From an uncultured Bacteroidota bacterium (GTDB lineage Bacteria; Bacteroidota; Bacteroidia; Chitinophagales; Chitinophagaceae): DNA of 64,000 nucleotides. The notes under the pieces are model-generated. The model worked only from the letters and a program-made list of their open reading frames with translations, was not told the DNA's origin and did no database searches. Of the stretch, positions 26,122-35,889 are shown one piece after another; position 1 is the stretch's first letter; each line of letters opens with the position of its first letter. The position numbers and the translations under genes are program-made. Location: contig CAISPO010000071.1 in NCBI GenBank assembly GCA_903887415.1, positions 62,001 through 126,000 of the forward strand. Direction: 5' to 3'.

Positions 26122-27655
26122 GTGGAAAATTTTGACCGTCTCTGTTTTTTTGCTCATCGCTAACCACCAGGTATTGTCGCAGGTATTGCCCAAGGAAGGC
26201 AGTGTGCTGAACTACAGGCTAATCGGGTTTTCACCGCCGGCATTACAAACAACGGGCAGTTACGAACTCCAGATCGCCACTGGCAATTATACTTCCTTTG
26301 ATTCCTTTAAAAAAAATATCTCCTTACGCTTGCCTTACAAAAATAGGAAAATAATAGGCGAAGTGCCGCTTTTTGGGAAAGCATATACATGGACTGTGGC
26401 AGATGTACAAAAAAAAGGGGTAAACGGAGAATTGCATCATTTCAGTACGGGTAGCACAAATGGGGTTGACACCACCTTGACCCGCTTAAGGGTATTGCAG
26501 AAAGCGACCAAATATAAAGACGCTTATGTGTTCCTGGATGGAACAAGAGTGCTGTATGACATGGACGGAAATGCCGTATGGTACCTGCCCGATGTTGACG
26601 GCACTCATATTGAAAAACCGATCTTGCGTGACCTGAAACTTTCCCCGGCCGGAACCATTACCTTTTTGTTTGAGGAGCTAAATGCATATGAAGTAAACTA
26701 CAACGGAGACGTGTTATGGAAGGCCCCGAACGATGGAAAAATAAGCGGCTATACCAGCGAAATGTATCATCATGAATTCACACGCCTTGCGAACGGGCAC
26801 TATATGATACTGGGTTGCGAACTTGAGCAGTGGAACATGAAAATGCCATCGGCGACAGACAGCAGCTTTACGATTTTTCACGAAGGCAGCAGGAGCCGCG
26901 ACAGCAGCGCAATGAGGTATCCAAAGGTGCCGTTTGGCACCGTTATCGAATACGATGAAAAGGGGAATGTCGTATGGTCATGGAAATCCTCTGACTATTT
27001 CCGGCGATCAGATATTTATTATCACAAGGGTCGTGCGAACCGGCCCGAGATCGCTGTGCATGAGAATTCATTTTATTTTGACGAAAAGGACAGCATTTTG
27101 TATATAGGTTTCCGGAACATCAGCAGGATATTAAAGGTGAAATATCCCGAAGGCACGGTTTTGAACTCCTATGGCGAACTATACAAGCAGGATGTACCTG
27201 AAAGCGGGAACGGGTTATTTTGCCACCAACATAGTGTGCGGCGGTCTGAAAGCGGTTATCTATATTTATACAATAACAATATCTGCTCACATGGAGCGTC
27301 ACTTCCGGAAATATTAAAGTTGGAGGAGCCTTCGCCGGGCAGCAGCGACCTTAAAAAAATATGGGCTTACCAATGCACGCTTGAAGATGTGGATACAACG
27401 TTGAAGGGGTTTCACCAGTTCCCTACCGGGGGAAACGTAACCGAGCTGCCAGACCATTCCTTGTTAGCAAATATGTCAACCACTTATAGCAAGGTTTTTA
27501 TTCTAAGCGATAAAAAAAAGATATTATGGAGCGCAATACCTGAAAAATGGAACCCCGTGGACAAACGGTGGGACATGATATATGATTACCGGGCAAGCCT
27601 TATTACCAGCCGCCAAGACCTGGAACAGCTTATCTGGAACGCAGAAAAGAAGTAG
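26120..27655 (+). CDS. Arylsulfotransferase (ASST)-like exported protein
   Basis: 511 residues from ATG 26120 with signal peptide MWKILTVSVFLLIANHQVLSQ. The central part is a propeller-like array with D-M-D-G-N-A-V-W-Y-L, Y-N-G-D-V-L-W-K-A and Y-D-E-K-G-N-V-V-W-S-W, typical of the ASST family. Histidines in Y-H-H-E-F-T-R-L-A-N-G-H and F-C-H-Q-H-S-V are candidates for the catalytic His that carries the sulfate group in characterised ASST enzymes. The reaction would move a sulfo group from a phenolic sulfate to another phenol, without PAPS. Start codon shares CATG (26119-26122) with the divergent cytochrome gene. Some ASST-like proteins in Bacteroidota have no tested activity. Confidence 0.78.
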   Translation: MWKILTVSVFLLIANHQVLSQVLPKEGSVLNYRLIGFSPPALQTTGSYELQIATGNYTSFDSFKKNISLRLPYKNRKIIGEVPLFGKAYTWTVADVQKKGVNGELHHFSTGSTNGVDTTLTRLRVLQKATKYKDAYVFLDGTRVLYDMDGNAVWYLPDVDGTHIEKPILRDLKLSPAGTITFLFEELNAYEVNYNGDVLWKAPNDGKISGYTSEMYHHEFTRLANGHYMILGCELEQWNMKMPSATDSSFTIFHEGSRSRDSSAMRYPKVPFGTVIEYDEKGNVVWSWKSSDYFRRSDIYYHKGRANRPEIAVHENSFYFDEKDSILYIGFRNISRILKVKYPEGTVLNSYGELYKQDVPESGNGLFCHQHSVRRSESGYLYLYNNNICSHGASLPEILKLEEPSPGSSDLKKIWAYQCTLEDVDTTLKGFHQFPTGGNVTELPDHSLLANMSTTYSKVFILSDKKKILWSAIPEKWNPVDKRWDMIYDYRASLITSRQDLEQLIWNAEKK

Positions 27656-27688
27656 ATTTACTGTTTATTATCTAAACCAAAACCTTTT

Positions 27689-28105
27689 ATGTGGTGGTTG
27701 TACGCGCTTTTGTCGGCAGTTTTTGCAGCGCTGGTTGCAGTATTTGCCAAGATCGGCATAAAGGGTGTTGATTCGGATGTTGCCACGGCGATCCGTACCG
27801 TCATTATTCTTTTAATTGCCTGGGGAATAGTTATGGCAAAGGGTGCCACCAGCCAGCTTCCCGGACTTACTAAGCAAAACTGGTTTTTCCTCATTTTATC
27901 TGGCTGCGCGACAGGGCTATCGTGGCTGTTCTACTTCCGGGCGTTATCTCTTGGTGCGGTTTCCAGGGTTGCGCCTATCGACAAACTTAGTGTAGCTATA
28001 GCCATTATCTTGTCTGTCGTTTTTCTGCACGAAAAACTCACCTGGCAGGAAGCGGCAGGGGCGGTATTAATAATTGGCGGAACGTTACTACTGATTTTCA
28101 AATAA
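27689..28105 (+). CDS. Single-domain EamA-family transporter
   Basis: 138 residues and five membrane helices: WWLYALLSAVFAALVAVFAK, a long AIRTVIILLIAWGIVMAKG, WFFLILSGCATGLSWLFYF, IAIILSVVFLHE and AAGAVLIIGGTLLLIF. The R-A-L-S-L-G-A-V-S-R-V-A-P-I-D-K-L-S motif between helices is usual for EamA/DMT proteins. Full DMT carriers have ten helices in two copies, so this one likely works as a dimer. Substrate unknown. It begins 33 bp after the ASST-like gene on the same strand and may be co-transcribed; a strong terminator follows. Confidence 0.88.
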   Translation: MWWLYALLSAVFAALVAVFAKIGIKGVDSDVATAIRTVIILLIAWGIVMAKGATSQLPGLTKQNWFFLILSGCATGLSWLFYFRALSLGAVSRVAPIDKLSVAIAIILSVVFLHEKLTWQEAAGAVLIIGGTLLLIFK

Positions 28106-28131
28106 TAAGCCGGCACATGAAAGTATCCTAA

Positions 28132-28167
28132 AATAACAATCCCCGGAAATGTCCGGGGATTGTTATT
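28132..28167. terminator. Bidirectional terminator, 16-bp perfect stem
   Basis: A 16-bp perfect inverted repeat (28132-28147 with 28152-28167; core CAATCCCCGGA / TCCGGGGATTG) with loop AATG between two convergent genes. A/T flanks on both sides suit termination in both directions. Confidence 0.85.
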
Positions 28168-28184
28168 TTCGAACCAGGCAAAAA

Positions 28185-28424
28185 TTATTTTGCTGTAGCT
28201 GGCTTAGTTTCTGTTGCTGTCTTTTTTGTTGTCTTAGTTTTCTTTCCACCATCTTTTGATTCCGTCTTGGTAGTCTCAGCTTTGGTAGTTTTAGTACCGT
28301 CCTTTGATTCCGTTTTGGTTTCAGTTTTTTTGGTTTTCTTAGTCTCAGTTTTTTTCGCATCCTGAGCGAAGCTTACAGAACCCATAACAAGAAGGGCAAC
28401 TACTGAAGTAATGATTTTTTTCAT
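28185..28424 (-). CDS. Small exported Lys/Thr-rich protein
   Basis: 79 residues from ATG 28424. Signal peptide MKKIITSVVALLVMGSVSFAQ, then an almost pure K/T/E/S low-complexity tail with repeats such as K-K-T-E-T-K-K-T and T-E-S-K-D-G-T-K. No fold is expected in the mature part, which is strongly basic. Similar short exported K/T-rich proteins occur in many Bacteroidota and have no known role; binding to polyanions in the periplasm is a guess. The frame reaches further upstream (28472), but the signal fixes the start. Confidence 0.7.
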   Translation of the reverse strand: MKKIITSVVALLVMGSVSFAQDAKKTETKKTKKTETKTESKDGTKTTKAETTKTESKDGGKKTKTTKKTATETKPATAK

Positions 28425-28600
28425 TTTGTGTGATTTTTTTTGTAAAGTTATGGACGAAACAGCGAATTGCAAAACATCGCGGCATTATTTTTCAGGTATT
28501 TCATTGAAGTTTAGCCTTTAAAATGTTAAATTATCAATATTCCATTGAAGGTACTACCTTAGTGGCTCTTAAATTTCCTCACAATAAAAATAAAGCTGTT

Positions 28601-31600
28601 ATGTCATTTTCTGCAACCAGAAATATCAGCAAGGTTCTGCTGGTATTTGCCGTATTGAGTTGTTTACCCGTCGCCAACCTTTGGGCACAGCAAACCTCCG
28701 ACAAGTCTGTGAGCGCTATCCTGAAAAACAACAGGGATAATACGCCCAGGTCTGTCAGGTTCTCGGAGTCTGCCAATTATCATCCGGAAGATGCGCAGGC
28801 GATATTTGGTAAATACTTTGGCGCTAATGGCAATGACAACAAAATGGTGTTTGAAAATGTCACAAAGACGAAAAGCACACTTACGCATTATAAATACAAC
28901 CAGTGGTTCAAAGGCATTAAAGTAAGCTATGCCAGCTACACGCTTACCGTAAAAGACAATATAGTCCGTTTTATGGCTGGCAATTTTTACAAGACCAATA
29001 CCTCAGCGTCTGCAATACCCGCTCTTAGCGAACAGGAGGCTTTTGAAAAAGCGCTTAGTTCCGTGGGTGCCCAAAAGTATATGTGGCAGGATGCAAGCTC
29101 CGAGCAGTTCATAAAAGCAAGGTATCATAATCCTGATACCACTTATTTACCAAAGGGGCAGCTGACCTGGATCGAGGATTTTACGGAGAAGAGCGATGAT
29201 CGGGCACTGCACCTTGCCTATAGCTTTGATATTTATGCCAGGGCGCCACTGAGCAGGCAGGTGGTGTATGTGGATGCCGCAACCGGCAAAATTTTATTGT
29301 CCAATTCACTCATCAGGCATACTGCCGCAAGCGGCCAGTCTTTATATAGCGGTGTAGTACCGTTTCAATCTGCGCATGTGGGCTCAAATTATATTCTATA
29401 CGATTCTACAAGAGGAAATGGAGTACATACTCTGAATATGCACAATGGCACTGATTATACGGCCGCTACAGAATTCACAAGCGCTACCAATAGCTGGCCT
29501 GACGCCGCTGCTGATACGCAGGCGCTGGATGCGCAATGGGGTGCATCGAGGGTATATGATTACTGGGATACCGTACAGGGCCGCCTGAGTTGGGACAACA
29601 TGAACGGCATACTGCTCCAATATGTGCATTATGACAATGCGTATGATAATGCTTTCTGGGATGGTGCTGAAATGAATTATGGAGATGGTTCGGGTTGCGG
29701 TGGTGGCGGCTTCACGCCGCTTGTAAGCCTTGATGTAACAGCCCATGAGATAGGGCATGGCGTATGCCAGGCTACCTGCAACCTGATATATGCCGGAGAA
29801 TCGGGCGGACTGGATGAAGGGTTGAGCGACTGCTGGGGCGCAACAATAGAAAACTGGGGCAATCCCCATGAAGTAGATGCAGTACCAAAGCAAACCTGGA
29901 AAATGGGAGAGGAAATAGGTTGCGGGCATCCGCTGCGCAGCCTGGATACTCCAAAGCTGCAAGGGCTGCCGGATACCTACCTCGGCGTTAACTGGTTCAA
30001 TGTCGTTGGCTGCACCCCTTCCGGGCTTAATGACCAGTGCGGTGTGCATACCAACATGGGGGTAATCAGCAAGTGGTACTACCTGCTTACTGCAGGCGGT
30101 ACGGGTACAAATGATCTCGGCCACGTCTATACGGTAACCGGCCTCGGCTTTACGGAATCGGAAAATATCCTGTATCAGACCGAACTGGTTATGCCGAGCA
30201 ATTCAGATTATCCAACGACACGCGATGTTTCGATCAGCGTAGCAACCACAATATATGGCGCCTGCTCTCCAGAAGTACAGGCTGTAACAACAGCATGGTA
30301 TGCGGTGGGCGTAGGCCCGGTATTTGACCCATGTGTGCCGCAGATCAGCTTTGTAAATATTGCATCTACAGTTACGGAGAATGCAAACGCAAACTCCTGC
30401 ACTGCCAGTCACGTGGAAATGATACCTATCAAAGAAACAGGCCCGGCGATCACCGGAGGCACCCCTACAGCTACCATTGTCGCCATTGATGGCACAGCCG
30501 TATCGGGAGTTGATTATTCACTCACGCCTACCACACTGTCATTTGCACCAGGAGACACCACCACCCAATACATTCCCGTAACGATCTATGACAACGGGGC
30601 TGTAGCTGCCGACAAGTCATTCAGGCTGGCATTTACGTTTGATGCTATGGGCACAACGACTATCATGTCTCCGGTAGCTGATACAGATGTAGTAACTATA
30701 ACGAATGATGACTTTGCCCCACAGCCCGGCGGTAACGAGTACCATACTGTGAATACTACGAACGTTACTTCCAACCACACATCGCCCTTTTACGGGAGCG
30801 CCAATAAAGCACATTCACAATTCATGCTGTACCCGGCCGACCTTATTGCGTCAGGGCTAAGACCAAACTACCCTATATCTGCAGTAGCATTTAATGTAAC
30901 CAGCAAAGCTTCCACCCAGCCGTATACCGATTACACAATGAGCATGGCAAATACTACTGTTGCAGACCTCAGCATCAGCTTTGTGACTACGGGGCTCACA
31001 AGTGTTTATTCCGGCAACTACACTACCAGCGTAGGCGAAGACTCCGTAATGTTTTCCACTCCATTTGTATGGGATGGCGTTAGTAATATTGTGATGGATG
31101 TATGCTTTACAAACACCAGTGCGGCAACGGCAAATGATAAAGTGGATGGTGTTATAGGCGGCAATACGGTATGTGCGTACAGTTATGCGAGCACTACCTC
31201 AGGCAGCGGATGCAGCCTGCCCTATAATGCAATGCAAACCTCTACAGCTGTGCCCATTATGCGTTTTACCCAGGTAGTGGCTCCCGGAAAGGTGGAAACC
31301 ACTGCAGCCGCTACCCGTAGCTGGAATGTAAGATCAGGGCAAGATGTTTATTTCTATGCACTTGCGGACACCGGCGTGATCATGGGCTTAAACCACCCCA
31401 CAATGGACCTTGGCTGCGTGAATACCACGCTTACTGCTGAAGGCAATGGCTTTACACCATTCTCTTATACTCCGGGAGTGAACAGATCTGTAAAAGAATT
31501 CTCTGTAACGCCAGCAGAAAACGGATCAGCGACAACTTATGACGCAACACTGTATTTTACCAATACAGAGCTGGCGAGCGGCATTCCGGGAAACATGTAC

Positions 31601-32044
31601 ATCTTTAAAACCGATGCAGCAACAGATGCGGCTATTGATCTTACTAATTCCGCGCTGGCCCACCCTGTGCTGATGGCTGGTGAGAACTACTACGGGTTCA
31701 CCGGCACATTTACCGGCTTTTCACGTTTCTTCCTCGTTGATGGCCCTATACCTGGCCTTACTGCCGTTGCAAACGTTGCAAATACGGACAACACGATAAA
31801 GGTTGATAACAACCCGTTCCGTGATAAGATATACGTGAGCTACAGTGTCGGAGACAACATGAGCGCATCTGTAAAGCTGTATGATGTAACCGGCAGAATG
31901 ATATATCGCGGTGTGAATGACCTGGCGCGCGGCAATCATAAATTCACGATAGATTGCGCTGCATTAAACCTGCCTACGGGTACTTACATCATGCAGGTAA
32001 CGACACCTGAAAATGTTTATACCCGTAAGCTGCTGAAAGACTAA
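28601..32044 (+). CDS. T9SS-secreted M4 (thermolysin-like) metallopeptidase
   Basis: 1147 residues from ATG 28601, chosen for the signal peptide (ISKVLLVFAVLSCLPVANLW then AQ). Residues about 30-230 are the FTP-type propeptide (LTHYKYNQWFKGIKVSYA; Y-V-D-A-A-T-G-K-I). The M4 catalytic part has H382-E-I-G-H386 and G-G-L-D-E-G-L-S-D with E406 as third zinc ligand. After the peptidase comes a Calx-beta-like domain (VTENANANSC to VTITNDD, roughly residues 585-715), further beta domains, and a T9SS sorting domain (NNPFRDKIYVSYS to YTRKLLKD). The enzyme would be activated by removal of the propeptide and act at the cell surface or in the medium. Terminator follows. Confidence 0.93.
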   Translation: MSFSATRNISKVLLVFAVLSCLPVANLWAQQTSDKSVSAILKNNRDNTPRSVRFSESANYHPEDAQAIFGKYFGANGNDNKMVFENVTKTKSTLTHYKYNQWFKGIKVSYASYTLTVKDNIVRFMAGNFYKTNTSASAIPALSEQEAFEKALSSVGAQKYMWQDASSEQFIKARYHNPDTTYLPKGQLTWIEDFTEKSDDRALHLAYSFDIYARAPLSRQVVYVDAATGKILLSNSLIRHTAASGQSLYSGVVPFQSAHVGSNYILYDSTRGNGVHTLNMHNGTDYTAATEFTSATNSWPDAAADTQALDAQWGASRVYDYWDTVQGRLSWDNMNGILLQYVHYDNAYDNAFWDGAEMNYGDGSGCGGGGFTPLVSLDVTAHEIGHGVCQATCNLIYAGESGGLDEGLSDCWGATIENWGNPHEVDAVPKQTWKMGEEIGCGHPLRSLDTPKLQGLPDTYLGVNWFNVVGCTPSGLNDQCGVHTNMGVISKWYYLLTAGGTGTNDLGHVYTVTGLGFTESENILYQTELVMPSNSDYPTTRDVSISVATTIYGACSPEVQAVTTAWYAVGVGPVFDPCVPQISFVNIASTVTENANANSCTASHVEMIPIKETGPAITGGTPTATIVAIDGTAVSGVDYSLTPTTLSFAPGDTTTQYIPVTIYDNGAVAADKSFRLAFTFDAMGTTTIMSPVADTDVVTITNDDFAPQPGGNEYHTVNTTNVTSNHTSPFYGSANKAHSQFMLYPADLIASGLRPNYPISAVAFNVTSKASTQPYTDYTMSMANTTVADLSISFVTTGLTSVYSGNYTTSVGEDSVMFSTPFVWDGVSNIVMDVCFTNTSAATANDKVDGVIGGNTVCAYSYASTTSGSGCSLPYNAMQTSTAVPIMRFTQVVAPGKVETTAAATRSWNVRSGQDVYFYALADTGVIMGLNHPTMDLGCVNTTLTAEGNGFTPFSYTPGVNRSVKEFSVTPAENGSATTYDATLYFTNTELASGIPGNMYIFKTDAATDAAIDLTNSALAHPVLMAGENYYGFTGTFTGFSRFFLVDGPIPGLTAVANVANTDNTIKVDNNPFRDKIYVSYSVGDNMSASVKLYDVTGRMIYRGVNDLARGNHKFTIDCAALNLPTGTYIMQVTTPENVYTRKLLKD

Positions 32045-32062
32045 TACGAGATCGTTTTTATA

Positions 32063-32098
32063 AATAAGATGGCAGCCGAAGGGCTGCCATCTTATTTT
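32063..32098. terminator. Bidirectional terminator, 15-bp perfect stem
   Basis: AATAAGATGGCAGCC (32063-32077) pairs perfectly with 32082-32096, loop GAAG, then TTCT. It lies between convergent genes ending at 32044 and 32102. Confidence 0.85.
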
Positions 32099-32101
32099 CT
32101 G

Positions 32102-32875
32102 CTAAGGCTGGTGCGCTAAGAGCGCCCGGCGGTGCTGCCTTATTTTTGAGTATTTTATAAAGGCGGCATATGCAGACAACCTGCAAATAACGAAGCCATA
32201 AAAGCCATCGAGAAAGCCCAACTGTATAATATAATCGTTAAAGAAACGCCATTTAGGATAGAGCATTACTTTAAGCAGGCTGGCTTCCTTACCTGCTTCT
32301 ACGGCCTCTTCAGCGCCCAACTCACTATATTTCTCTATTTTTTTCAGATGTTCACTAACCGAGGTAAAGCTGTAGTGCAGCAGGTCTCCTTTCAGGGTGC
32401 CCTTTATATCAGCGTCATTGTCCGGGCGCCAGTATTCATGCACTTTTTTTTCTTCCCACTTTCCCTTGGTGCGGTTGTACAGCCTTGTTTGTGAATCGGG
32501 ATACCAGCCGCAGTATTTTATCCATTTTCCGCAATAGTTGGTGATGCGGTGCATTTGGTAAACATGATGTACCGGGTTCTTTTTGATCTCCCGGATACTT
32601 TCCTTCAATTCCGCAGTAAGCGCTTCGTCCGCATCCAGCGACAGCACCCAGTCGTAGGCTGCATGTTGGGTAGCGAAATTTTTCTGCTCGCCATAGCCTG
32701 CAAACGGGTGCTGAATAACCTTCGCCTGGTACTGCTGTGCTATAGCTATGGTATTGTCGGCGGAACAGCTGTCCACGACCACTATTTCGTCAGCGATATC
32801 TTTTACAGACTCAAGGCACCGCGCCAGGTTTCTTTCTTCATTGAAAGTAATAATTACGATACTGATGCGGATCAT
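32102..32875 (-). CDS. Family 2 glycosyltransferase
   Basis: 257 residues from ATG 32875. The GT-A fold start I-R-I-S-I-V-I-I-T-F-N-E-E-R-N-L is followed by E-I-V-V-V-D-S-C-S-A-D-N-T and the metal site L-S-L-D-A-D-E. The middle has W-Y-P-D-S-Q-T-R-L-Y-N-R, seen in the group of waaE/KdtX-like lipopolysaccharide glucosyltransferases. It would add a sugar from a nucleotide donor to a lipid- or polysaccharide-linked acceptor at the inner face of the membrane. A C-terminal hydrophobic patch (GFYGFVICRLSAYAAF) may touch the membrane. The frame extends 10 codons upstream; the Met directly before the first strand is preferred. Confidence 0.88.
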   Translation of the reverse strand: MIRISIVIITFNEERNLARCLESVKDIADEIVVVDSCSADNTIAIAQQYQAKVIQHPFAGYGEQKNFATQHAAYDWVLSLDADEALTAELKESIREIKKNPVHHVYQMHRITNYCGKWIKYCGWYPDSQTRLYNRTKGKWEEKKVHEYWRPDNDADIKGTLKGDLLHYSFTSVSEHLKKIEKYSELGAEEAVEAGKEASLLKVMLYPKWRFFNDYIIQLGFLDGFYGFVICRLSAYAAFIKYSKIRQHRRALLAHQP

Positions 32876-32979
32876 TGATGCAGTTAGTGTAGCCAGAGTG
32901 TTCAAAAGTAAGCAGTAATCACAGGAAATGCCACAATGAATAGGCTTGCAAGTACCGCGGAAGAGAATTTATGATTTAT

Positions 32980-33447
32980 TTATGAGAGCAGTTTTTGGCG
33001 CAAAAGAAATTCAAGCTGGTCGTTGGAGAGGCTGAGCTTGTAGGTCATCTCTTTTTCGTCCATTTTCTGTTTATAAACGTCAAAAGCCCTGTTGATAGTG
33101 AGGTCCAGCTCTTCCTCATTCCAGGGTTTGCTCAGGTAATGGAATATCTTGCCTTTATTTACAGCGTCTATCACAGCATTCATATCAGCATAACCAGTAA
33201 GCAATATCCTTATCGCGTCGGGGAATTCATCCAATATCGATTCCAGGAACTCAACGCCGGTCATTTGCGGCATTCTCTGATCGGTGATAATAATATTGAT
33301 GTTGTTCTTCCTAAGTATCTGCACAGCTTCTTCCCCGCTAAGGGCAGTAGAAACATTATACTTTATCCGGAATACTGCTTTAAAAGAAACAAGATTATTT
33401 AACTCATCATCAACATATAAGATATTGATCCCATCCTGTTTAGCCAT
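32980..33447 (-). CDS. Response regulator, RpfG-type receiver domain only
   Basis: 155 residues from ATG 33447. The receiver domain spans about residues 8-125: Y-V-D-D-E acidic pair, phosphorylation site D56 in I-I-T-D-Q-R-M-P, then L-L-T-G-Y-A-D and the K of Y-L-S-K-P-W. A helical tail follows (DEKEMTYKLSLSNDQLEFLL) without output domain. The receiver is close to the N-terminal receiver of the hybrid protein at 38735 (same D-Q-R-M-P, T-G-Y, A-V-N-x-G-x-I-F and K-P-W phrases), so the two are probably paralogues. It is divergent from the signalling operon starting at 33582. The open frame upstream to 33567 is a hydrophobic shadow without a receiver and is not used. Confidence 0.85.
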   Translation of the reverse strand: MAKQDGINILYVDDELNNLVSFKAVFRIKYNVSTALSGEEAVQILRKNNINIIITDQRMPQMTGVEFLESILDEFPDAIRILLTGYADMNAVIDAVNKGKIFHYLSKPWNEEELDLTINRAFDVYKQKMDEKEMTYKLSLSNDQLEFLLRQKLLS

Positions 33448-33497
33448 GTTTATAATAATATTATGCCGATTAATATTATTCGCAAGGTAGCAAAATA

Positions 33498-33530
33498 TTG
33501 AGAAAATAAATAGTAATTGCAGTATATTTA
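33498..33530 (+). promoter_or_regulatory. Promoter TTG-N22-TATATTTA
   Basis: TTG (33498-33500) and TATATTTA (33523-33530) resemble the Bacteroidota consensus with the last G replaced by A. It lies 51 bp before the first gene of the signalling operon (33582). Confidence 0.4.
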
Positions 33531-33581
33531 ACCACCTGTTTACGATTAGCCTATTCTTAAGCACCAAAAAACACTAATGCT

Positions 33582-35882
33582 ATGTTAAGCGAAAAGGTAA
33601 ATACTACTAAACAATTAAATGAAAGCTACAAGCCGGTTTTCTTTCGCCTTGCCAAAATTGAAGACAAAAAATCTTTCGATGCACTGCTCCAGTCATCCAA
33701 TATATTTATCTATGATAAAATATATGACCAACTTAAGGAACTGGTAAAAAGCAGGCATCCCAGTGTGAAGCTCAAAGATGCAGATTACAAAGTGCTGATA
33801 CCGCAACATGTGGGCGATTGCCCTATGGATGAATATGGCGTATGGGTATATTACCCTTGGTCGCAGCGGATAGTGCACCTGCTCGATGAAACAGAGTTTA
33901 TTGACATCCGCACCAACCGTAACAAATATAAGATAACGGTAGCGGAGCAGGCTACGCTTGCAACAAAGAAGATAGGCATCATCGGGCTCTCTGTGGGACA
34001 ATCGATAGCGCTTACACTTGCTATGGAGCGCACCTGCGGGCAGATAAGGCTGGCCGATTTTGATACGGCAGAACTAAGCAATCTTAATCGTTTACGCACC
34101 GGTGTGCATAACCTCGGCTTGCTGAAAACGATAATAGCAGCCCGCGAGATCGCAGAGATAGACCCTTACCTAGATGTAAAAATATTTAACGATGGCCTTA
34201 CCGATCAAAATATCAATGACTTCTTTATCAAAGACGGGAAACTGGACACACTCGTTGAAGTATGCGATGGGCTGGACATAAAGATCGTGAGCCGCTTTAA
34301 AGCACGCGAGTTTGAGATACCCGTAGTTATGGATACCAATGACCGGGGAATGCTGGATGTAGAGCGTTTTGACCTGGAGCCGGACCGGCCAATATTTCAC
34401 GGGCTTGCGGGAGACCTGGACCCTGATAAAGTAAAAGGGCTGACAAATGAAGAGAAAGTCCCCTACATACTTAAAATGATCGGCGCAGAAACGATCTCGA
34501 CGAGATTGAAGGCTTCGATGATGGAAGTAGAGCAATCTATAAATACGTGGCCGCAGCTTGCATCTTCGGTAACTCTGGGTGGTGCGCTTACCACTGATGT
34601 TTGCCGTAGAATATTGCTGGATCAATATCATGAATCCGGCAGGTATTATGTGGATCTGGACCAACTGGTTGGCGACAAGGAGAAAAAAGAGAAAAAAGGC
34701 GGCAGTTTCATCAACCCATTTACACCGCTGGATAAGACGGCTATGGAGCAGGCGGTGGAACAATACTTTCAAAAAGAACAAGCAGGTGAGTATGCCCTGG
34801 CAGATGAACAGTTATCTAAAATCACCGAAGCGGCACTTGCAGCACCCTCGGCGGGCAATAACCAGCCGTGGAAATGGATGTACCGCAATGGTGTGCTGTT
34901 CCTCTTCCATGACCAGTACAGATCGTGGTCGTGGGGCGATTATGCGTCTATGGGCTCGTTCATGGGATTAGGCACCGGGATAGAGAACGTGCACCTGCAG
35001 GCAGCGGCCCTTGGCCTCGAGGATACAGTTTCCCTGTTCCCGGCCGGTGAGGGTGGCAAAATAGCGGCTGCAATTCGTTTCCGGCCATCAGCGAAGCCTG
35101 CGGATTCGGTTGCACTATCGCTCGCCCAAAATATATACACCCGTTACACTAACAGGAAATTAGGTACCAGGCAAAAACTGGCAGGTAGTTTTTACTCGGG
35201 AATGAAGGAGGCTATAGGTACAGAGGGCGGCATAAAAATATTTTATACTGACGATGACCAAAAGCTCAACGAACTGGGAAAAATCATAGCAGCCTGTGAT
35301 AAGGTGCGATTGCTGCACGAACAGGGCCATGAAGAATTTTACAGTGAAATAAGGTGGAACAGAGAACACGCCATGGAGCACAACGATGGCATAGAACTGG
35401 CGGCGGTGGACCTTACGCAAAGCGAGCTGGCTGGCTTCCGCGTAGCAAGGGACTGGAGCGCCGTGGAGTTGCTGTCGCAATGGGATAAGGGTGATGGCTT
35501 TATGAAATTGTCCACAAAAGCAGTGGAGGCTGCATCATCGATACTGATCTTTGCTGTGCCTGAATTCAGCAGTAAAGAGCTGATGATGGCTGGCAGGGCC
35601 GTGGAACGGGCATGGATATATGCCAATGCGAATGGAGTATCCGTACACCCGGTACTTTCATCTGCTTTCTTTTTTAACAGGCTGATACATGGCAAGGGAG
35701 TTGATATTCCTCCACATGTTGTGGATAAATTAAAAACGCTTAGGGAGAAATTCATTAGTATTTTTAAACAGGATTTGGATAGTTTGCCAGGATATTCGGA
35801 AGTATTTCTGATGAAGTTGGCTATTGCCGATGACATTGGGGTAAGGTCGCTTAGAAAACCAAAAGAAGAAGTATTTTATTAG
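33582..35882 (+). CDS. E1-like (ThiF) / nitroreductase fusion, Rv1355c type
   Basis: 766 residues. Residues about 105-340 form a ThiF/E1 adenylation fold: nucleotide loop I-G-I-I-G-L-S-V-G-Q-S (G135, G139), ribose-binding acid in A-D-F-D (D161), and S-N-L-N-R (R170) as in ubiquitin-activating enzymes. Residues about 405-760 are a nitroreductase-like flavin domain with A-P-S-A-G-N-N-Q-P-W (421-430) and a late V-H-P-V-L-S-S segment. No Zn-binding Cys pairs typical of classical E1 proteins are seen. Substrate unknown; E1 and nitroreductase folds also occur together in azoline/azole peptide modification. First gene of a five-gene operon with a GNAT-fold protein and two-component proteins. Confidence 0.82.
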   Translation: MLSEKVNTTKQLNESYKPVFFRLAKIEDKKSFDALLQSSNIFIYDKIYDQLKELVKSRHPSVKLKDADYKVLIPQHVGDCPMDEYGVWVYYPWSQRIVHLLDETEFIDIRTNRNKYKITVAEQATLATKKIGIIGLSVGQSIALTLAMERTCGQIRLADFDTAELSNLNRLRTGVHNLGLLKTIIAAREIAEIDPYLDVKIFNDGLTDQNINDFFIKDGKLDTLVEVCDGLDIKIVSRFKAREFEIPVVMDTNDRGMLDVERFDLEPDRPIFHGLAGDLDPDKVKGLTNEEKVPYILKMIGAETISTRLKASMMEVEQSINTWPQLASSVTLGGALTTDVCRRILLDQYHESGRYYVDLDQLVGDKEKKEKKGGSFINPFTPLDKTAMEQAVEQYFQKEQAGEYALADEQLSKITEAALAAPSAGNNQPWKWMYRNGVLFLFHDQYRSWSWGDYASMGSFMGLGTGIENVHLQAAALGLEDTVSLFPAGEGGKIAAAIRFRPSAKPADSVALSLAQNIYTRYTNRKLGTRQKLAGSFYSGMKEAIGTEGGIKIFYTDDDQKLNELGKIIAACDKVRLLHEQGHEEFYSEIRWNREHAMEHNDGIELAAVDLTQSELAGFRVARDWSAVELLSQWDKGDGFMKLSTKAVEAASSILIFAVPEFSSKELMMAGRAVERAWIYANANGVSVHPVLSSAFFFNRLIHGKGVDIPPHVVDKLKTLREKFISIFKQDLDSLPGYSEVFLMKLAIADDIGVRSLRKPKEEVFY

Positions 35883-35889
35883 GAGATAA

